From NCBI GenBank assembly GCA_018389105.1, contig JACATO010000330.1, positions 682,001-746,000 on the forward strand: a stretch of DNA of 64,000 bases, read 5' to 3'. A program made the translations under genes and the position numbers. Under the pieces are notes generated by a model that was not told the origin of the DNA, did no database searches, and worked only from the letters and a program-made list of their open reading frames with translations. Numbering within the stretch: position 1 is the first letter of the stretch; each line of letters starts with the position of its first letter. The DNA is from Nautilus pompilius (Eukaryota; Mollusca; Cephalopoda; Nautilida; Nautilidae). Below, piece by piece: positions 1 to 12,948 of the stretch.

Positions 1-3000
1 ATAAATTCTTTAATAACTTCATTTAAAAAATACAGTTTATTTTATAAACTAGATGCCTAGTAAAGAATTAGAGGAAGATTTTCATATACACATCATGCAG
101 TTTGTACAGCACAGATCCCATCATAAAGAGAAGGTAAATTGTCGGGGGGTTAGATTTTACGGAGACGTTGTCATACGTTGTGTAATACGCAGTCAGCTGA
201 TTTCTATACTTGGCCATTTTTATTGCAACAAAACATTTGTATTGTTTGTGTAAACAAGTTTGACTTTGGCGTAACAGCATGACTCTTCAGTCGGCATCAA
301 CTAATTCAGTAGAGTTTTTAACCCTGAAAACAAAAATGACGCTTTCCATTATTTACTAACTTTTCGTATTGTTAATTAAAAAAAAAGCGAGTTAGGATGT
401 AAAATCTAACACTTGAAGTGATTGATACGCTCATGACAGATAAGCTTTACATTCTCAAATGGGTTTGGCTTGAAACATTTTTTGTTGTTTTTTGTACACC
501 TGTGTTTCACATCATCCACAGTAGCTGCTCATATCTGTCTCCTAATAACTAAGCAAACAGAAGCAGCAGATAGGTGAAGGTTTTGACTCACCACTACTTT
601 GGTGCATCTCATACAAATGCACCAACTGGGCATTCCATGGCAGGGGGATACTAGGACTGCCAGAATTTTTCACCTTAGATAATTCCAAAAGTCTTGTTTT
701 GCGGTTCTTCTAAAATCCAAAAATACCTGTGGCCACCCTCCTCTTTTAGAGCAAGACGTTGATTTATTGAACTAATCAAGATGTGAGAAGAAAAAAAAAA
801 AGTTCTGTGATTATTATTTTTTAAATTTTTGCTGTTAATGTAGTTGAAATTTTATGAATTACATTTTTAAAAAATAAAATGATTGCTGATGTTAATTTTT
901 CCTAATATTTAAAGTTTTGTATAGATGCGTTTATAGTATCTCAAGATACTGTAGACAGCTAACGCTGATATCAACCGGAGATTCCTGGTTCAAATCCCAG
1001 CATCAGCAGTATCTTGAGATACTAAAAACACATCGTTCTACTTGTGACAAAAAGCACTAACTCATTTACAGATGCCACAGCGAGTTCTGTATTAAAAGGT
1101 TGAGGAAAGTTGTTTTTTGTGTGCGTAGATGAATGGCTTGCAGGACTCTGGCTAGAAGAATAAATACCAGAAGAGAACTCCTTGCTATTATAACATGTCA
1201 TTTGGGTAGGGGAGACACAAAATTAGTATTATAATGAAAGCATATTATAATGAAGTACCAATGTGTACAAATGATAAAGCCAGGAAGAATTAGGAAAACA
1301 TGTAGCCGGCCAAAAAGAGATTATTTCTTTACTGGAATACTAACTAGTTAAAATTAAACAGCTAAATATCTTTTTGCTGGATTTGTTTTGCAGTGTTAAT
1401 GATTCATCAGTTGCTTCACGCCATCACCAAAGCCATCTGTTACTTTTTTAATGGGGCACACTACAGTTTAGGAAAGACAAGCTGCATCAGATCACTGATT
1501 CCAAACTAGTTTTTTTTTTTTTTTTCCTATTCTGTCACTGCTTTGTTTACAAACCCATGCGATTTTAGCCTTTCCCCCAGCATTTAGCTTTTCCTGTCAC
1601 GCAAACACCTATGTATGAAATTCGAGGAGGGTGACATGCTGCGTGAGCCTTATATCTGAAAGCAAGTACTGCATATGCACCTATGGTTCCACTAAGATTA
1701 GCCAACATGTCTGGTGTTGAAGCAGTGCTCATGAAAACTCAACTTTGATGGATTGCCCAAACGCGCACAATGCTAGTGTTGCCAGGAACATGCACTCGTG
1801 GAGGATAATAAGAAGACTACAAAGATACTATGAAACAGGACATGAAGTCATGTGACTAAAAGACAAAGCAGTGGCACCATAGAATTCAAAGCTAATAGCC
1901 ATTTGAAAAGAAAATCTGCAGCATTAGGATCAAAACAGATTTCAGATGTGATATTTGCAGTCAGTACTGCAGATCCCACAGAAGTTCCTGACAACACGCT
2001 CATCCCAAAGCAGTCATTGTCAACATGATGACCATCATTCCCAGGGACAAAGCTAGAACAGTTGTGACATCCATTTTTTTTTCTGAAGCAAAAGCACTGT
2101 AGACAGATAGCAGCTAGAGGCATAGAACAATATCAGGATAAAGATCAGTGATAAGCTTCTAATAAACAAGATTGATGGCTTAAGCCTTGGGGGGGGCCTC
2201 AATCTAATCCTGTTTAACTTGATAAATAAGTTTCTTTAAGAAAACCAAGCTTTTCATTAAAAAATGTGTAAAAAAAAGCAAGAATTTGTGTAAAAATGTT
2301 GCACTTAATTTTCCTGAACATCTAAAGATGCTAGAATTACATCCATTTGCCAGTTAGCATTTCGTGCATACCTTTAGTAAGTGTTGACTGGAGACATTTC
2401 CCACACTGTTTACATCTTTTGCTTTCTGTCACCATTTCTGGGGCAAATCTCAAAGCCAACACCTCAGCCTTAGTACCATAGAGCTTCCTCGGGAAATAGG
2501 CAGGGCATGGGCTCACTTCTTTTAGTATTATCATCTAGTATTTTTCTAAGACATGATGGCACAAGTGAAAAGACAATCACATAACTTATCTTGAAATGGA
2601 TAAAATAAGGACAATTTGAAAAGTTAACTAGGTCCAGAATCAAATTTTTATACTAGAGAAATCGTGAATGTCAATATGCATAATGCATTTAAATAACTTG
2701 TTAAAATATATATAGAACATTTGGCCAGGATCAGCAACTTAATCTGAAGGTGTGTGACTTTTCAGATTTCTGCCTATGCCCCTTTACCTGCTCCCCCCAA
2801 TCAAAAGTCACCAATTCTTTCTTAAAAAACTTAAATTACAATTACTGCTCATTTGCTTTTACAACTACAGCATATTAGCTGCAAGCAAAAACATTTATTT
2901 AAAATCAGTCTGTCAGCTCACACCACCAAAAAAAAAGTCATTATGTCTGATATTTGTAATATTTTAGGGAAACGATTCTGTTATTGCAAAGATATTTTAA

Positions 3001-3645
3001 GATATAGGTAACATGTCAGCCAACGCTACTGTCTAGAATTAAAAGTTATAGGGGGGGTACAGACTAATGTACTATTGTACAGGTATATAATGTGCACAAC
3101 AAGCCCAGAGACAGCTGCTGTCAAGAGAGAATGGCTAACAAATATCCTAACAAAATTTGTTTGTTTTTAAAACTAGAAGATGCCAGAAACAGCAAAACTG
3201 ATTCTCTTCATGCTGCAGCAGCACATGCAACTGTTTCTATTGGTACTCCACGCAATGCAGCACATGGTACTAAAGCTCTTGTTGAGAAATAACTTAAGAG
3301 AAGACTAGAGAATGAATAATAACGAACAAATTCAAACTATTTTTATCTTTGTAAATCTTTATCTTAACCAGAAAAAAAGGTACTCAAGTGGGCACTTTAC
3401 GCACACGCAAGCATGCGACTATATTAGCTACAGGCAGTTAAGATTTTAAAAAAACAAACAACATTCTTGATAACAGAAATTTGTTCAATCAGTTTTAATT
3501 TGTGAACAGAATACTCTAGTAATACAGCATTCTCCATCGCTTTGTCTATTTTCTGAACCATCGTCGTCTTGCTTATGTACTGTCCAAGTCAGCTGAATGC
3601 TCATCTTTAGAATCTTTTTCCCAACAAGACCAGTCATTTTCTTTT
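1..3645. other. TOMM5 3'UTR/downstream region, no other gene seen
   Basis: AT-rich sequence downstream of the TOMM5 stop codon. The first canonical minus-strand poly(A) signal (AATAAA) after the stop lies at 2894-2899, so the TOMM5 3'UTR may be about 750 nt. Scattered short open frames, such as minus-strand 1848-2123 and 2337-2534, have no recognisable domain or convincing splice context. The one distinct structure is a fold-back element at 934-1024, listed separately. Confidence 0.5.
934..1024. repeat. Fold-back element with tRNA-like B-box
   Basis: Positions 934-951 and 1007-1024 are perfect 18-bp reverse complements, and each arm is itself nearly palindromic. Inside, GCTGAT (964-969) pairs with ATCAGC (1002-1007). 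The loop side contains GGTTCAAATCC, a good match to a pol III B-box (T-arm) consensus. This could be a tRNA-derived SINE head trapped between inverted repeats, a foldback MITE, or a small structured RNA. I do not see a full tRNA cloverleaf. Confidence 0.5.
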
Positions 3646-4524
3646 TTAAAAGAATCTGTCAATCAAGGTTGGTACTAAAGTAGACAGAATAAAGAAAATG
3701 AAATCAACAACCATATCAATTAATCTAATTATTAGAAACCTATAATAATAATCTTTAAGGCGATTTGTATTGCGGACAGTTGTAATGTACAGATAAAGAA
3801 AAAAAATAATAATAATAGAAAAAAGAGAACCATATCTGGAAGTATCAGTTAATGCTCAAACATCTGTCACACAGGACAAGACATTAAAAGGAAGATGATG
3901 CATACACCAATTGCTTAAGACTTGTTTTTAATTCTGACAGCTCTAACCCTGAAACAATAGATAATGACAACAAAAAAAAAAAGCTTATCTAATTAACGTT
4001 CCCTTCAAAACTGGACTTATTATGCAGCTGGATAAATTGTGTGTACTAAATTTGATGGGGTTAAAATCGTAAGCAGGAATGATACCGTGAGCCTTAAAAG
4101 AAGGAACTACACTTTAGCATATTTTTTTTTTTTTTTTTAAATGAAAAGGGGAGTTAATTCTTCCACTATCCAACAACCTGGACTTTCTTCATTACTAAGA
4201 CAAAAGGAGGATGGGTGTGTGTGAGAGATATATTCCAGGTTTTTCCGAAACCAAAGTTTGCCTCTTTTTTTTTTAAACCAGAAAGTGTATTATACATTTA
4301 AGAAATTAAATAATCAGTTTGTGATGTTTATTCCCGAATTCTTAAACGACCAAGAGATTTACCTCCCCCTTCCCGGCAGTAAGAGTTAATAGCACTTCTT
4401 TACCTGCTCGAATAATGCCACAGATAACAATAAATTCGACAAGCGTCTGCAGCGACTGGCGTCTTGCCTGGTTTTTCTCATCCTCGGGATCCACCACGCG
4501 GTCTTTGGTTTCTAAGCGGATCAT
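3646..4524 (-). CDS. TOMM5: Mitochondrial import receptor subunit TOM5 homolog
   Basis: Small tail-anchored subunit of the TOM complex, which imports precursor proteins across the mitochondrial outer membrane. There are two exons: 4404-4524 (40 codons + 1 nt, donor AG|GTAAAG) and 3646-3674 (acceptor after a long pyrimidine tract, stop TAA). The product is 49 aa against 51 in human. It starts MIRLETKDRVVDPEDEK and ends in a hydrophobic segment, FIVICGIIRAVPTLIDRFF. This matches the family pattern of a DPEE-type acidic stretch, a basic stretch, one membrane span, then R-V/A-x-P near the C-terminus. The start was chosen by family length; the open frame extends upstream to 4659 through AT-rich sequence that looks like 5'UTR. 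A weaker alternative acceptor at 3655 would give a different, acidic C-terminus ending at 3573. The gene is divergent from the secreted EGF-like gene. Confidence 0.85.
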
Positions 4525-4775
4525 AGTAATTCGGCTGAAGAATTCAGTCAACAAGGGCAGCCCCAACCCACAGGTCCCGACCACGTGTTTACAGCGGGAT
4601 ACAATAAAACATTTTTTTAAAAAATATAAATATATATTTATAATTATTTTAAAAAACATTTCGCATTATTTGACTAATTTATTTATATATTTTAATGTAA
4701 TAAATTATTATTATTATTATTGATACTCGTTTCAAAGGTCAGCAGGAGGAGCGACAGAGGTCGGGACTAGACAAC
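4525..4775. promoter_or_regulatory. Divergent promoter region, TOMM5 / secreted EGF-like gene
   Basis: Only 251 bp separate the two opposing start codons, so both promoters and both 5'UTRs must lie here. The TOMM5 side begins with a GC-richer stretch containing CACGTG (an E-box core). The middle is an AT block with an ATT run near 4706-4722. The EGF-gene side has a purine-rich leader and an ACAACATGGCG start context resembling a YY1-type translation-initiation element. Shared regulation is inferred from the spacing. Confidence 0.6.
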
Positions 4776-7700
4776 ATGGCGTCCGTTAGTTTCCTCCTCT
4801 CCACGCTCGTTCTCTGTTGTTTCCAGGCAGGTAAATGCGCACCGATAAGGTTTTATTAGGTATTGATTATGTGTCGTCGACGATAACCTTTTCGGGGGGG
4901 GAGGGGGTTTGAATTTATTTTTCTTTTGTAAAATTCGAAGTCAGGCCGCCTTCTTGGTCCGGATGCCGCCGCCGTCGTCGTCGTCCACCCCTCGCCGAGG
5001 CTGGCGTTTCGCGTTGTCTATTAATTGAGTCTCCGCTCTCACCGGAGTCAGATAGATAAGAATTCCAGACGGGAGAAAAACTGTTCATTGCCCGCTTATC
5101 AACGAATCGTTTAACGGTACGGAATCTGTCTCGGCGGCCGCAGTTTGGTGGTGACGACGACGATGATGATGATGTCTAATAACGACATCAGTCATCATTA
5201 TCAAAGATCTGTTCCTGACTCTCCCTTATTGGGATAAATTTCACCTTTGCTTAAAATGGTTGAGGGTCGACTTGAAAGGACTGACCGACTTCGTGCCGTG
5301 GGGGGAGTGTTCGTGTATGTGGGGAGATGCGTAGGTTGGCTGTCGCCGGAAGAGGAAGAAGAAAAAATGATTATCTGCGATGTTGGGAGTGAGAGGGCGT
5401 AAAATAAATATTCCTCATGCCAATAAAAATACATTGCCTCTTCAATGTATCTTTTTTCTTCTTTTTTGTACCTCTTTTGAGGTAAATCTGAATAAGTGTA
5501 ATCTTTTAAAGTTGATGTAAAAGCGAACGAAAAGTTTACTTTCGTTTCCCCACTGTAAATGTATTACTTACTTGCAAAGAAGTTAATGGAGGAGGTGTAG
5601 GTAGTTAATCAATCAGAAGTGGTTAACATTGCCGTGGAAAATCTGTTTATAATTACTAATGATACATTTAATTTAGGAAGAGAAAATGTCTCATCTTCCC
5701 GTAGTAGACGACGATGATGGTGATGATAGAAAATAAAGGTGAAAGAAAAAATAAAATAGATAATCAGAGCGTACATGCATTCTTGCATATTTAAAATGAT
5801 CTGAGAGGAGAGATTGAGTAACGAAAAAATAAAGGAATACTCTATTACAGTTCTGTACTTGTTAACCCCACTTCTTTTTTTTTTAAGTCATTATTAATTT
5901 AGGGAAAATATGCTTGGGAAACTCAGATTTTTATGAATTGATTTTAAAGTTATTGTGGGTTCACATACAATGATTTAAAAATTTGTTCTACATATGAAGT
6001 TTTAAAATTTATTCAGAGTAGAAAACCAGGATCATCTGATAGTTTTGTATTTTAGGAGAGATGAGTGCTGCTCTCCTATTGTTTCTGAGCACACATGCTA
6101 AATGTCTTTTAATCAAGAATCTTTTCCATATAGTCTTAGCTACAAATTGTTAGGTGTGTCTACATTTATTATAAAAAAAACTTTTAAATGGGAAGGGTTG
6201 ATTTGTACTTCATTTTGTGACAGAAATGTGGGGTATACAGTAATTTAGATGAGTACTTTAGAAGGTTAAAATATACTTGAATTCTATCTGAAGTGTGATT
6301 GAAATATTTTCTGGTTAATAAACTGCACAATGAATTTGATGCGTCCAAACTAGTGTTGATGTTAGCAATTAAAGTGTCATTATTATTATAAAAATATTGT
6401 TTTTCAAATTTATTTGAAATTAGAATCTGGATTTATGGGCACTGATGAAACTTTTCCCTTTGTTGTATAGAGTTTTCCCAGTGTTATGTGTGTGAGACAT
6501 TGTTCACTGGATGCAGGATTTTCAGAGGTGAATGCTCATGTGGTGAAGCTAGAGATTGCTCTAACCCTTTCCCATACAAATTTGAAAGAGAATGTCAGGA
6601 TGACAAAAAGGGTAAGTAGTGTTCACATTTAAAAGCCTGAAATACTGAATTACACATGCTAATGTTATCTATTTTCGCAGTAATAAAAAAGAATGTGTTT
6701 AAAAGAAAGAGAGCTTCATAAGAAGATAGGTATAACACAGATTTTGTTTGTAGACATTTGAATAAAAATAACAATTTTATTAACTGGATCTTTTATTCTA
6801 CTTGTGAATTGGTGCATAGCAACAAAGCAATCAGATTATGCATTTTTTTCTCATATTTTTATTTATAACCTGAACAGGTTTTGAAGGAATGTGTTTGTGT
6901 GTGTCACTAGAAACAATCAACTTCTCTGTTTGAGAAAACAACAGTATTTTTTCCTATAATCTAGTATTTTTATTACCAAATGTCAGTTGTTGTACACTAA
7001 TCTTTTTACATTGGAGACAACCCTCTTGATGGAGCATAGTGTGTGGTTATCTACTAGAGTGTTACCTTGCTACCTCCAATTTCAGTAACAGGAAATCTCT
7101 AATAGAACTTTTCACTTTTAGATGTGGAGATGTGGGAGAAAAATTGCATGACTGGCTGGTGAAGAGAGTGGGAAAAAATGCCAGGGAGGTATGCCAAACG
7201 TGTCAACAACCCTAACTAGGAATCAAACTTGGTTAGGGGAGGGGTCTTCAGTCTTTGCTGGTCCAGTAGTCTAATCATGGTACCACCAGCCATTCTACCA
7301 GATGTCAGTGTTATGCTTGCCAAAAGAAACTCAAATTATGATCTGTAGCTGAAATATGGAACAAGAATGCAGTGAAAATTACTGTTTAATAGTTTTTCTC
7401 TTTGAATTAAATAGTCACAGCTTTTAAAAAAATGTAGGTTTGTTTGTTTGTTTTTAAATTTCATAGAATTTAAGGGTTAAATTACGATTTGTACAAAACT
7501 TAATCTTTGGCGAGAATGCATTTTTCAGTAAAGTAAAAATACATTTGTCAAAACTGATTGGGACCTAACAGACTTTGGATAATTGGAAACTTGGATGTCT
7601 AGACATGATTTCCCCCACTCCACCAACCTTTGGTGAATTTAGTTCTTCACACTTTGCTTTGGATAGTCTCTCTTTATTACTGCTTTATTTTTCTAAGTAT

Positions 7701-10700
7701 CAGCATAAAATTTGAGCAGTTAGTCTTTCTGTGCCAGAACATCATGCACAAAAGATGCACCAATATTTAATTCATTCGTGATAAGTTTTCAGGACTTTCC
7801 ACATTCTAATCAGTGAATAATATTTAGCTTTTGTTACATATTAAGTACAGCATGCTTATACTTCTTAGCACTAGTGTCTGTAAAAGCCATGGTAACAAAA
7901 TTCACACCACTAAATTTTTGCATTTACTTTATATAAGAGTAACAGTAGCTTTGCAACTACATGTTCTGGAAACAATACTTGTGAACACTGTACCAAGGAT
8001 GCCATGCTGTGGCAGGTGTAAACAAAGCAACAATCAAAAACATTTTTTCATGGTGGGAAATATAAACATTCGAAGTGTAGGATTTGAAAAATTTTGGATC
8101 ATTCAGATATTTTGAATGTTTGTTGTTCAGTTAAATTGACTTTTACTGTATTGATTCTTGACAGTGGTGAAAGTGAGGGTAGATTTCAAGTTCACAGAAG
8201 ACTCCTAAATTTGGAAAGGAGTCTTGCTTAAATTTTTTTTCAAAATAGCAGTTAACTTATGCGCAATGTGACCTAAAGGTTTTGTGATTGGGTTATCTTT
8301 CCTTTGACTGATGACCCATTAGTGAGCTGTAGTTAAATGTTAGTGAAGAAAGAACGGTATGTAGGTAGATTTGCCCCATTTCAATCTGAAAATTTTTTTG
8401 CATAATAGTTGGGTTCTTTAGTTGAATTTAAGCTACTTCAACTTGAAAAAAACATGGCTATAAATTATTTTAAAAAAAAACAAGTTATACGTTTAATTAA
8501 CTAGTTCAATAAAAAATAATCTTTTCCCGGCTGATTTAGTTGGAGAAAGTTAGTCTCTTCAATGATGGTTTCTTTTGCTTTTGTAGTAAGTTTTGTTAGT
8601 CATCAGGTACACAAACATGCAATCCCTTTGTCTTCAAAAATTGTATGTAATACATAAATTGTTATTTTTTTCTTTTATCCATACTAACCATTGTGTACCT
8701 ATGAAATACTGTTGCATTGTTCTGCTGTCTGTCTACTTCAGGTATTGATCGCATCTGTCCAAAAGGCCAGTGTAGAAACAATGGAACTTGCTGTCAGATA
8801 AGAACAGAGTTTGGCAAGAAGACCTTTAAGTGTGAGTGCAGTGCTACTGGCTTCTATGGAAGGAAATGTGAAAAAAGTAAGGATATATGTTGAATTTTTT
8901 TTTATTATTATCTTGTTAGAAGAGTGAAATGTTTTGAGGAACTTTTAGTGCTACAAAATTGTCATTGATTCATTCAGAAATTTCCTTACAATATTTTAAA
9001 GAAAAATGCTGTGAAAGCTGCAGTTTTTACATTTTAGGATCTTATTTTAGTGATATTTGTTTTGTAACAATAGCTGAAATCAGAATTTTCAATCTTAGAT
9101 TTTTTTAAAGTTCTTATAAAGGAAAAACTGATAACTTGTCAGATTAATTTACATTCAGAAGTTCGTTATACCGAACTTTAGTAACATGGTTCTAAATTAC
9201 TAAACAAGTGACTTAAAATACTGACACTGCAATAGTGAGATATAGGTTAAAGCTAGATAGTCTGTATATAGAATGAAAAACCTAAAGGAAAAAGAATTCA
9301 TCTAAGAAAAATTCATGGTTAAGGTTTTCATGATATGTTCTAAAATAATTTGAATAGGACCACGAAATCATGTTAGAGATAGGAAATGCTAGGTACTGCC
9401 TGTGCATTTGGAAGAGTTGAACACACACTGTAGTTGACAAAAGTTTAAGAATGATGGCAGAACACATAATTGACACAAAGTATATAAAAATGAACATTCC
9501 AGAATACACTAATAGAAAAGCAATTGTTCTTTCCATTGACACGCATCAACATGATTAATAGAAAATATTTTGTGTATTCTTGCTTTTCTTACATTATGAG
9601 AGAATTCCATGGCAATAAGAGTTTCAGAATGAATCAAACACTCAAAATTTTGTCACAAAATTTCAGTTTTTAGAGATTATATGAGGTAAATATATTGAGG
9701 AAGTATTAGTGTTTGGTTGCATACCCATGAACATCAATTAGAACCTGACACCACTTCTGCATGGGGTCCACAAGAATTTGGAACAATTGATCCAAATTTT
9801 TGGGTCTTTTCATCTTAATAGCTTTGTGTATATTGGTCCACAGATTCTCTATTGGATTCAAATCAGGGCTTTGAGCCAGCTACTTCAGAACTGGAATTTT
9901 TGATTTGTTAGATACTGCTTGATAGTGGTGGCCAAATATTTCAGAATATGGTTTTAGCTTATTGATCAAAATGTCAAGGTAAGTAAACTGATCTATTATT
10001 ACCTGGATACATTGAATGGGGCCTGTCTCTCTCCAGGAGAAATAGTCCTATACCATAATGGTACCACCCCATCATTGATCATAGGTTTGGTATACTTCAG
10101 ATGGAATGCTTTACTGAATCTTTGCCACACATAAGTTTGGTCATTTGATCCAAACCTGCAACATGATTCACAAGATCACCTCAGCCCACATTTCTGAGGT
10201 CCATTGGAGATGGTCCTTTGAAAACTAAAGTTAAATTCTTTGATTCTTTAAGAAAACAGTTTCTTCTTGGAAAATTGCCCCAACAATTTTAAATCAAAGC
10301 TGTCTTTGGATAGTTTTTGTGGAGATTGGTAAGTAATCAAAATCCCTTAAAATGTCAATAGATGTCTTTGTTCTATGCATTTCAGACAGACTTTGATTTT
10401 AAAATTAATCAAGGCATTCATTTTTTGTGGTCTGCCACTTCTATGGCATTTGATGTTGCAGCCACTTGTTTGCTCATACAGCTTCCAGGTTAGATAACAC
10501 CATTTTATCTCACTCAACCTGCTTGAGCAATTTTGAAATATCAGATCAACCTCTTACATAGCTCCATGATCTAAGCACATTTTGTTAAACTTAAACTGGC
10601 TTTTTTTTTTACATTGTAAAATAGAATGTTAAAAAGATTATGCATTAGTTTACTATATTTCATTGGTTGTCCAAAAAGATCCCAAATATAAGCAGTTGGC

Positions 10701-10929
10701 ATTCTTAAACTTTTTTTGCCATGAAATTTTGTCGTAATGTAAGAAAACTGTGCAAAATACATATTTACTACCAGTCAGTGTAATTCCCATGCTGGAATGT
10801 TTGTTTTCATAGTTATTTTGTTTGTTCTGTCATTGTTCTTAAAGTGTTTGTTTGTTTTTTATATCAGGATGTCCAGTCCTACATCCAGGTGATGAAAACT
10901 ATCCAGCAGCCTGTATATATAAGCTGTGA
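4776..10929 (+). CDS. Secreted cysteine-rich protein with one EGF-like domain (unrecognised)
   Basis: There are four exons: 4776-4830, 6471-6611, 8742-8876 and 10868-10929. All splice sites are GT-AG and all three introns are phase 1, as is typical of shuffled extracellular modules. The product is 130 aa. Residues 1-18 (MASVSFLLSTLVLCCFQA) form a signal peptide. The mature part has 16 cysteines and no membrane segment. Residues 19-66 (exon 2) are a Cys-rich region with CxxC and CSC motifs that I cannot assign. Residues 67-110 (exon 3) form an EGF-like module (C71, C76, C82, C96, C98, C108) ending GFYGRKC, with an extra C83 and an N-glycosylation sequon NGT at 79-81. Exon 4 adds a 20-residue tail with C112 and C126. 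The protein is probably an extracellular ligand or matrix component; its function is unknown. Confidence 0.85.
7001..7305 (-). mobile_element. tRNA-derived SINE, copy A (intron 2 of the EGF-like gene)
   Basis: On the minus strand the head reads as a tRNA-like region with a B-box-like GTTTGATTCCTAG, followed by a body shared with 12949-13178 and 45030-45305. Shared blocks include a CTCCCACATCT-type stretch and a 3' end reading TCTCCAATGTAAA. The copy is diverged and carries no coding capacity. Confidence 0.6.
9555..10785 (-). mobile_element. Degenerate Tc1/mariner transposon in intron 3
   Basis: Minus-strand translation between about 9727 and 10545 shows Tc1 transposase hallmarks: an N-terminal GRPQK stretch, a YVWQRFSKAF segment, and C-terminally SPDLNPIENLW followed by a helical tail ending GYATKH. 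The reading frame is broken by several stops and frame changes. Terminal inverted repeats of about 80 bp are visible: 9556-9640 resembles the reverse complement of 10690-10776, sharing TTCTTACATTA and TTCATGGCAA-type blocks. The element lies about 80 bp from the last acceptor of the EGF-like gene. It is inactive and fairly old. Confidence 0.8.
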
Positions 10930-12150
10930 TCTAGTTTTGCTCGAGTGACCAGCATTGATCTTCAAAATACTGCTTTCACCAGTAATGGTGTCTTTACTTT
11001 AACTACACACACAAACTGAGCCCCACCTAATTGTTCGTTCTACATCATCCATGTGATGGAAATTTTGTTAAGTTTTCTACTTTGTGACATTTATTTGGTT
11101 TCTTTAGTTTTACTTTTTGAAACTTTTTTAAAAATTGTATCATATATTTATCAAAGACATTTAAATGTTTTTAGAAAAAAAAAATCTTCCTGAAAAAGGA
11201 TTTTCTGTAAGCAAATTCAGGTTGGTGCTACAATAATCAACACTAAATATCCTATTTTTAAATGACATACCATAATAGTAATGTCTTGTTAATGTCTAGT
11301 ATGGTTGTCATTAGGTTTTCTGGACAGAAGACAATAAATCTCATGAAGCCTGTCTAAATGGCCACTTCTGGAAAGGGGAGGTTATTCTTAAAGGTGCTTA
11401 TGAAAGCTGATGTACAAGTTTGTTGGCTTCCAGTTTAGTGTATCAAATTGATGCAAAAGAAAATTAACTCTTGTTTGTATTTTGAAATTTAGAAAAAAAT
11501 ATTAAAATCAGGTTAATAAGGGGTTCATGATGTCATTTCTGTTAAAGACATTTTATGAGATATATATAAAATTCTTTCAACTAACATACATTCCAACATC
11601 TTTAGCACTAAAAGAAAGTTTGGCTATGGGTTACTTTATGCATAGAAGAGAAAAAAAACTTCTAGAAATTATTATACAAACTAATTACTTTAAAAAATTT
11701 AATGTTATTTTGTCATGATGATAGTTGTGTAAAATTTGTACCCAGTACAAATATTTTGGTGGCAAAAATCTGATAGCTGTTGAACTTTATTATGTATTCA
11801 CTAAAGGCATTTAAATGGTTTTAGGAAATTAAATATGAGACCTCTCCCCAAAAAGTACATATCTGAGTGTTCTCTAGATTTTTTTTTAGAATCAAAGGGG
11901 CAAGGTTAAAAGTGTTCAAGCCCTCATCAAGAAGTTATTCTAATTCCTGCTATTAAGCAAGCTTGATTTCAGCTGGCTTCATGTTAAAGTTTTCTACTGT
12001 TGCTTTTACACTATTTTATTGTGATTGTTGAATTTTACAAAGTTTATACTAATAGAAAAGATTACAAAGCTAATTGTTTTTGTAAAAACTATATATATAT
12101 ATATATATATATGAATAAAAGTATAAATAAATTTTTGAAGTTGATGTATT
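10930..12150 (+). other. 3'UTR of the secreted EGF-like gene with poly(A) signals
   Basis: AT-rich sequence follows the TGA stop. Canonical AATAAA signals lie at 11333-11338 and 12114-12119, the latter just after an (AT)n run at 12091-12112. This predicts a short (about 0.4 kb) and a long (about 1.2 kb) 3'UTR. Confidence 0.55.
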
Positions 12151-12948
12151 CTTTTTAATCTTTGTACTGCTAAAACATTTTAAGTAGAATTACACCCTCC
12201 CTTCCTTCCCATCGTCATGAAATATTTTAGATGGGCACGAGTAATGCAATAATTAGAATTCCGGATATTGTCAAGATTTGTGTATGACAGCTAGCTCTCA
12301 GATCAGTTTGGTACATTTGAGATACTTGCATATTGGAGTGGTATTTTGAAATGCAAAAAACTAATGTTGCCAATGTGTGTGTGTGTTGTATTTGTATAAC
12401 ACTTTAAAATCAAATGTTTTTTTTTTTTTGGTGGGATGTCATTTTGCTATACTTAAATTGAGCAGCAATTGTAATAACTGTAATTGGTATTTATTTTTAA
12501 AATAGATTTATGAGTGGCCATTTAATAACATGAAATTAAAATGTCTCTTGTTTGAGTAAAAAGAATTGTTTAGTGTAGACTGAAGTTGAAACTAGGAAGA
12601 TAGCAGAAGTGTCATAGCTCTAGTGGGTTGGTGGTTATAGTATCTTTTATTATTAAACTGAAAAACAATATACATTTATCAGATTCAAATTCAATTTCAG
12701 AATGGAAAGATTGACATGTAAAGTCTAATTTTTCTCTAACCTGTCATTCTGGAAAGAAATAGACTTGTTCATTTTAAGATTATATTAATTAGTATTTAAT
12801 TTATTAATGTTTTTACAATACATTTCCAACTAGATTGTAAGCACAGCATATGCTTGCAACAAAGAAGAAAAATGTTTTTGTAGCTAGATAGAAAGAAAAA
12901 GAACTGCCACTGGTGCTGTGTAGCACACCAGTCTAATTAACAGAAAGA

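Noticed and set aside
2337-2534. Minus-strand frame with CKQCGKC (zinc-finger-like)
   Set aside because: Only one CxxC pair, no His ligands in the right place, no convincing exon boundaries or homologue.
3573-3655. Alternative last exon of TOMM5 ending in an acidic tail (WEKDSKDEHSADLDST)
   Set aside because: Phase fits, but the acceptor has a poorer pyrimidine tract and it loses the conserved proline-containing end; the acceptor at 3674 gives the family C-terminus.
4525-4659. N-terminal extension of the TOMM5 frame (MFFKIIIN...)
   Set aside because: It is AT-rich leader sequence; starting at 4524 gives 49 residues, close to the 51 of human TOMM5.
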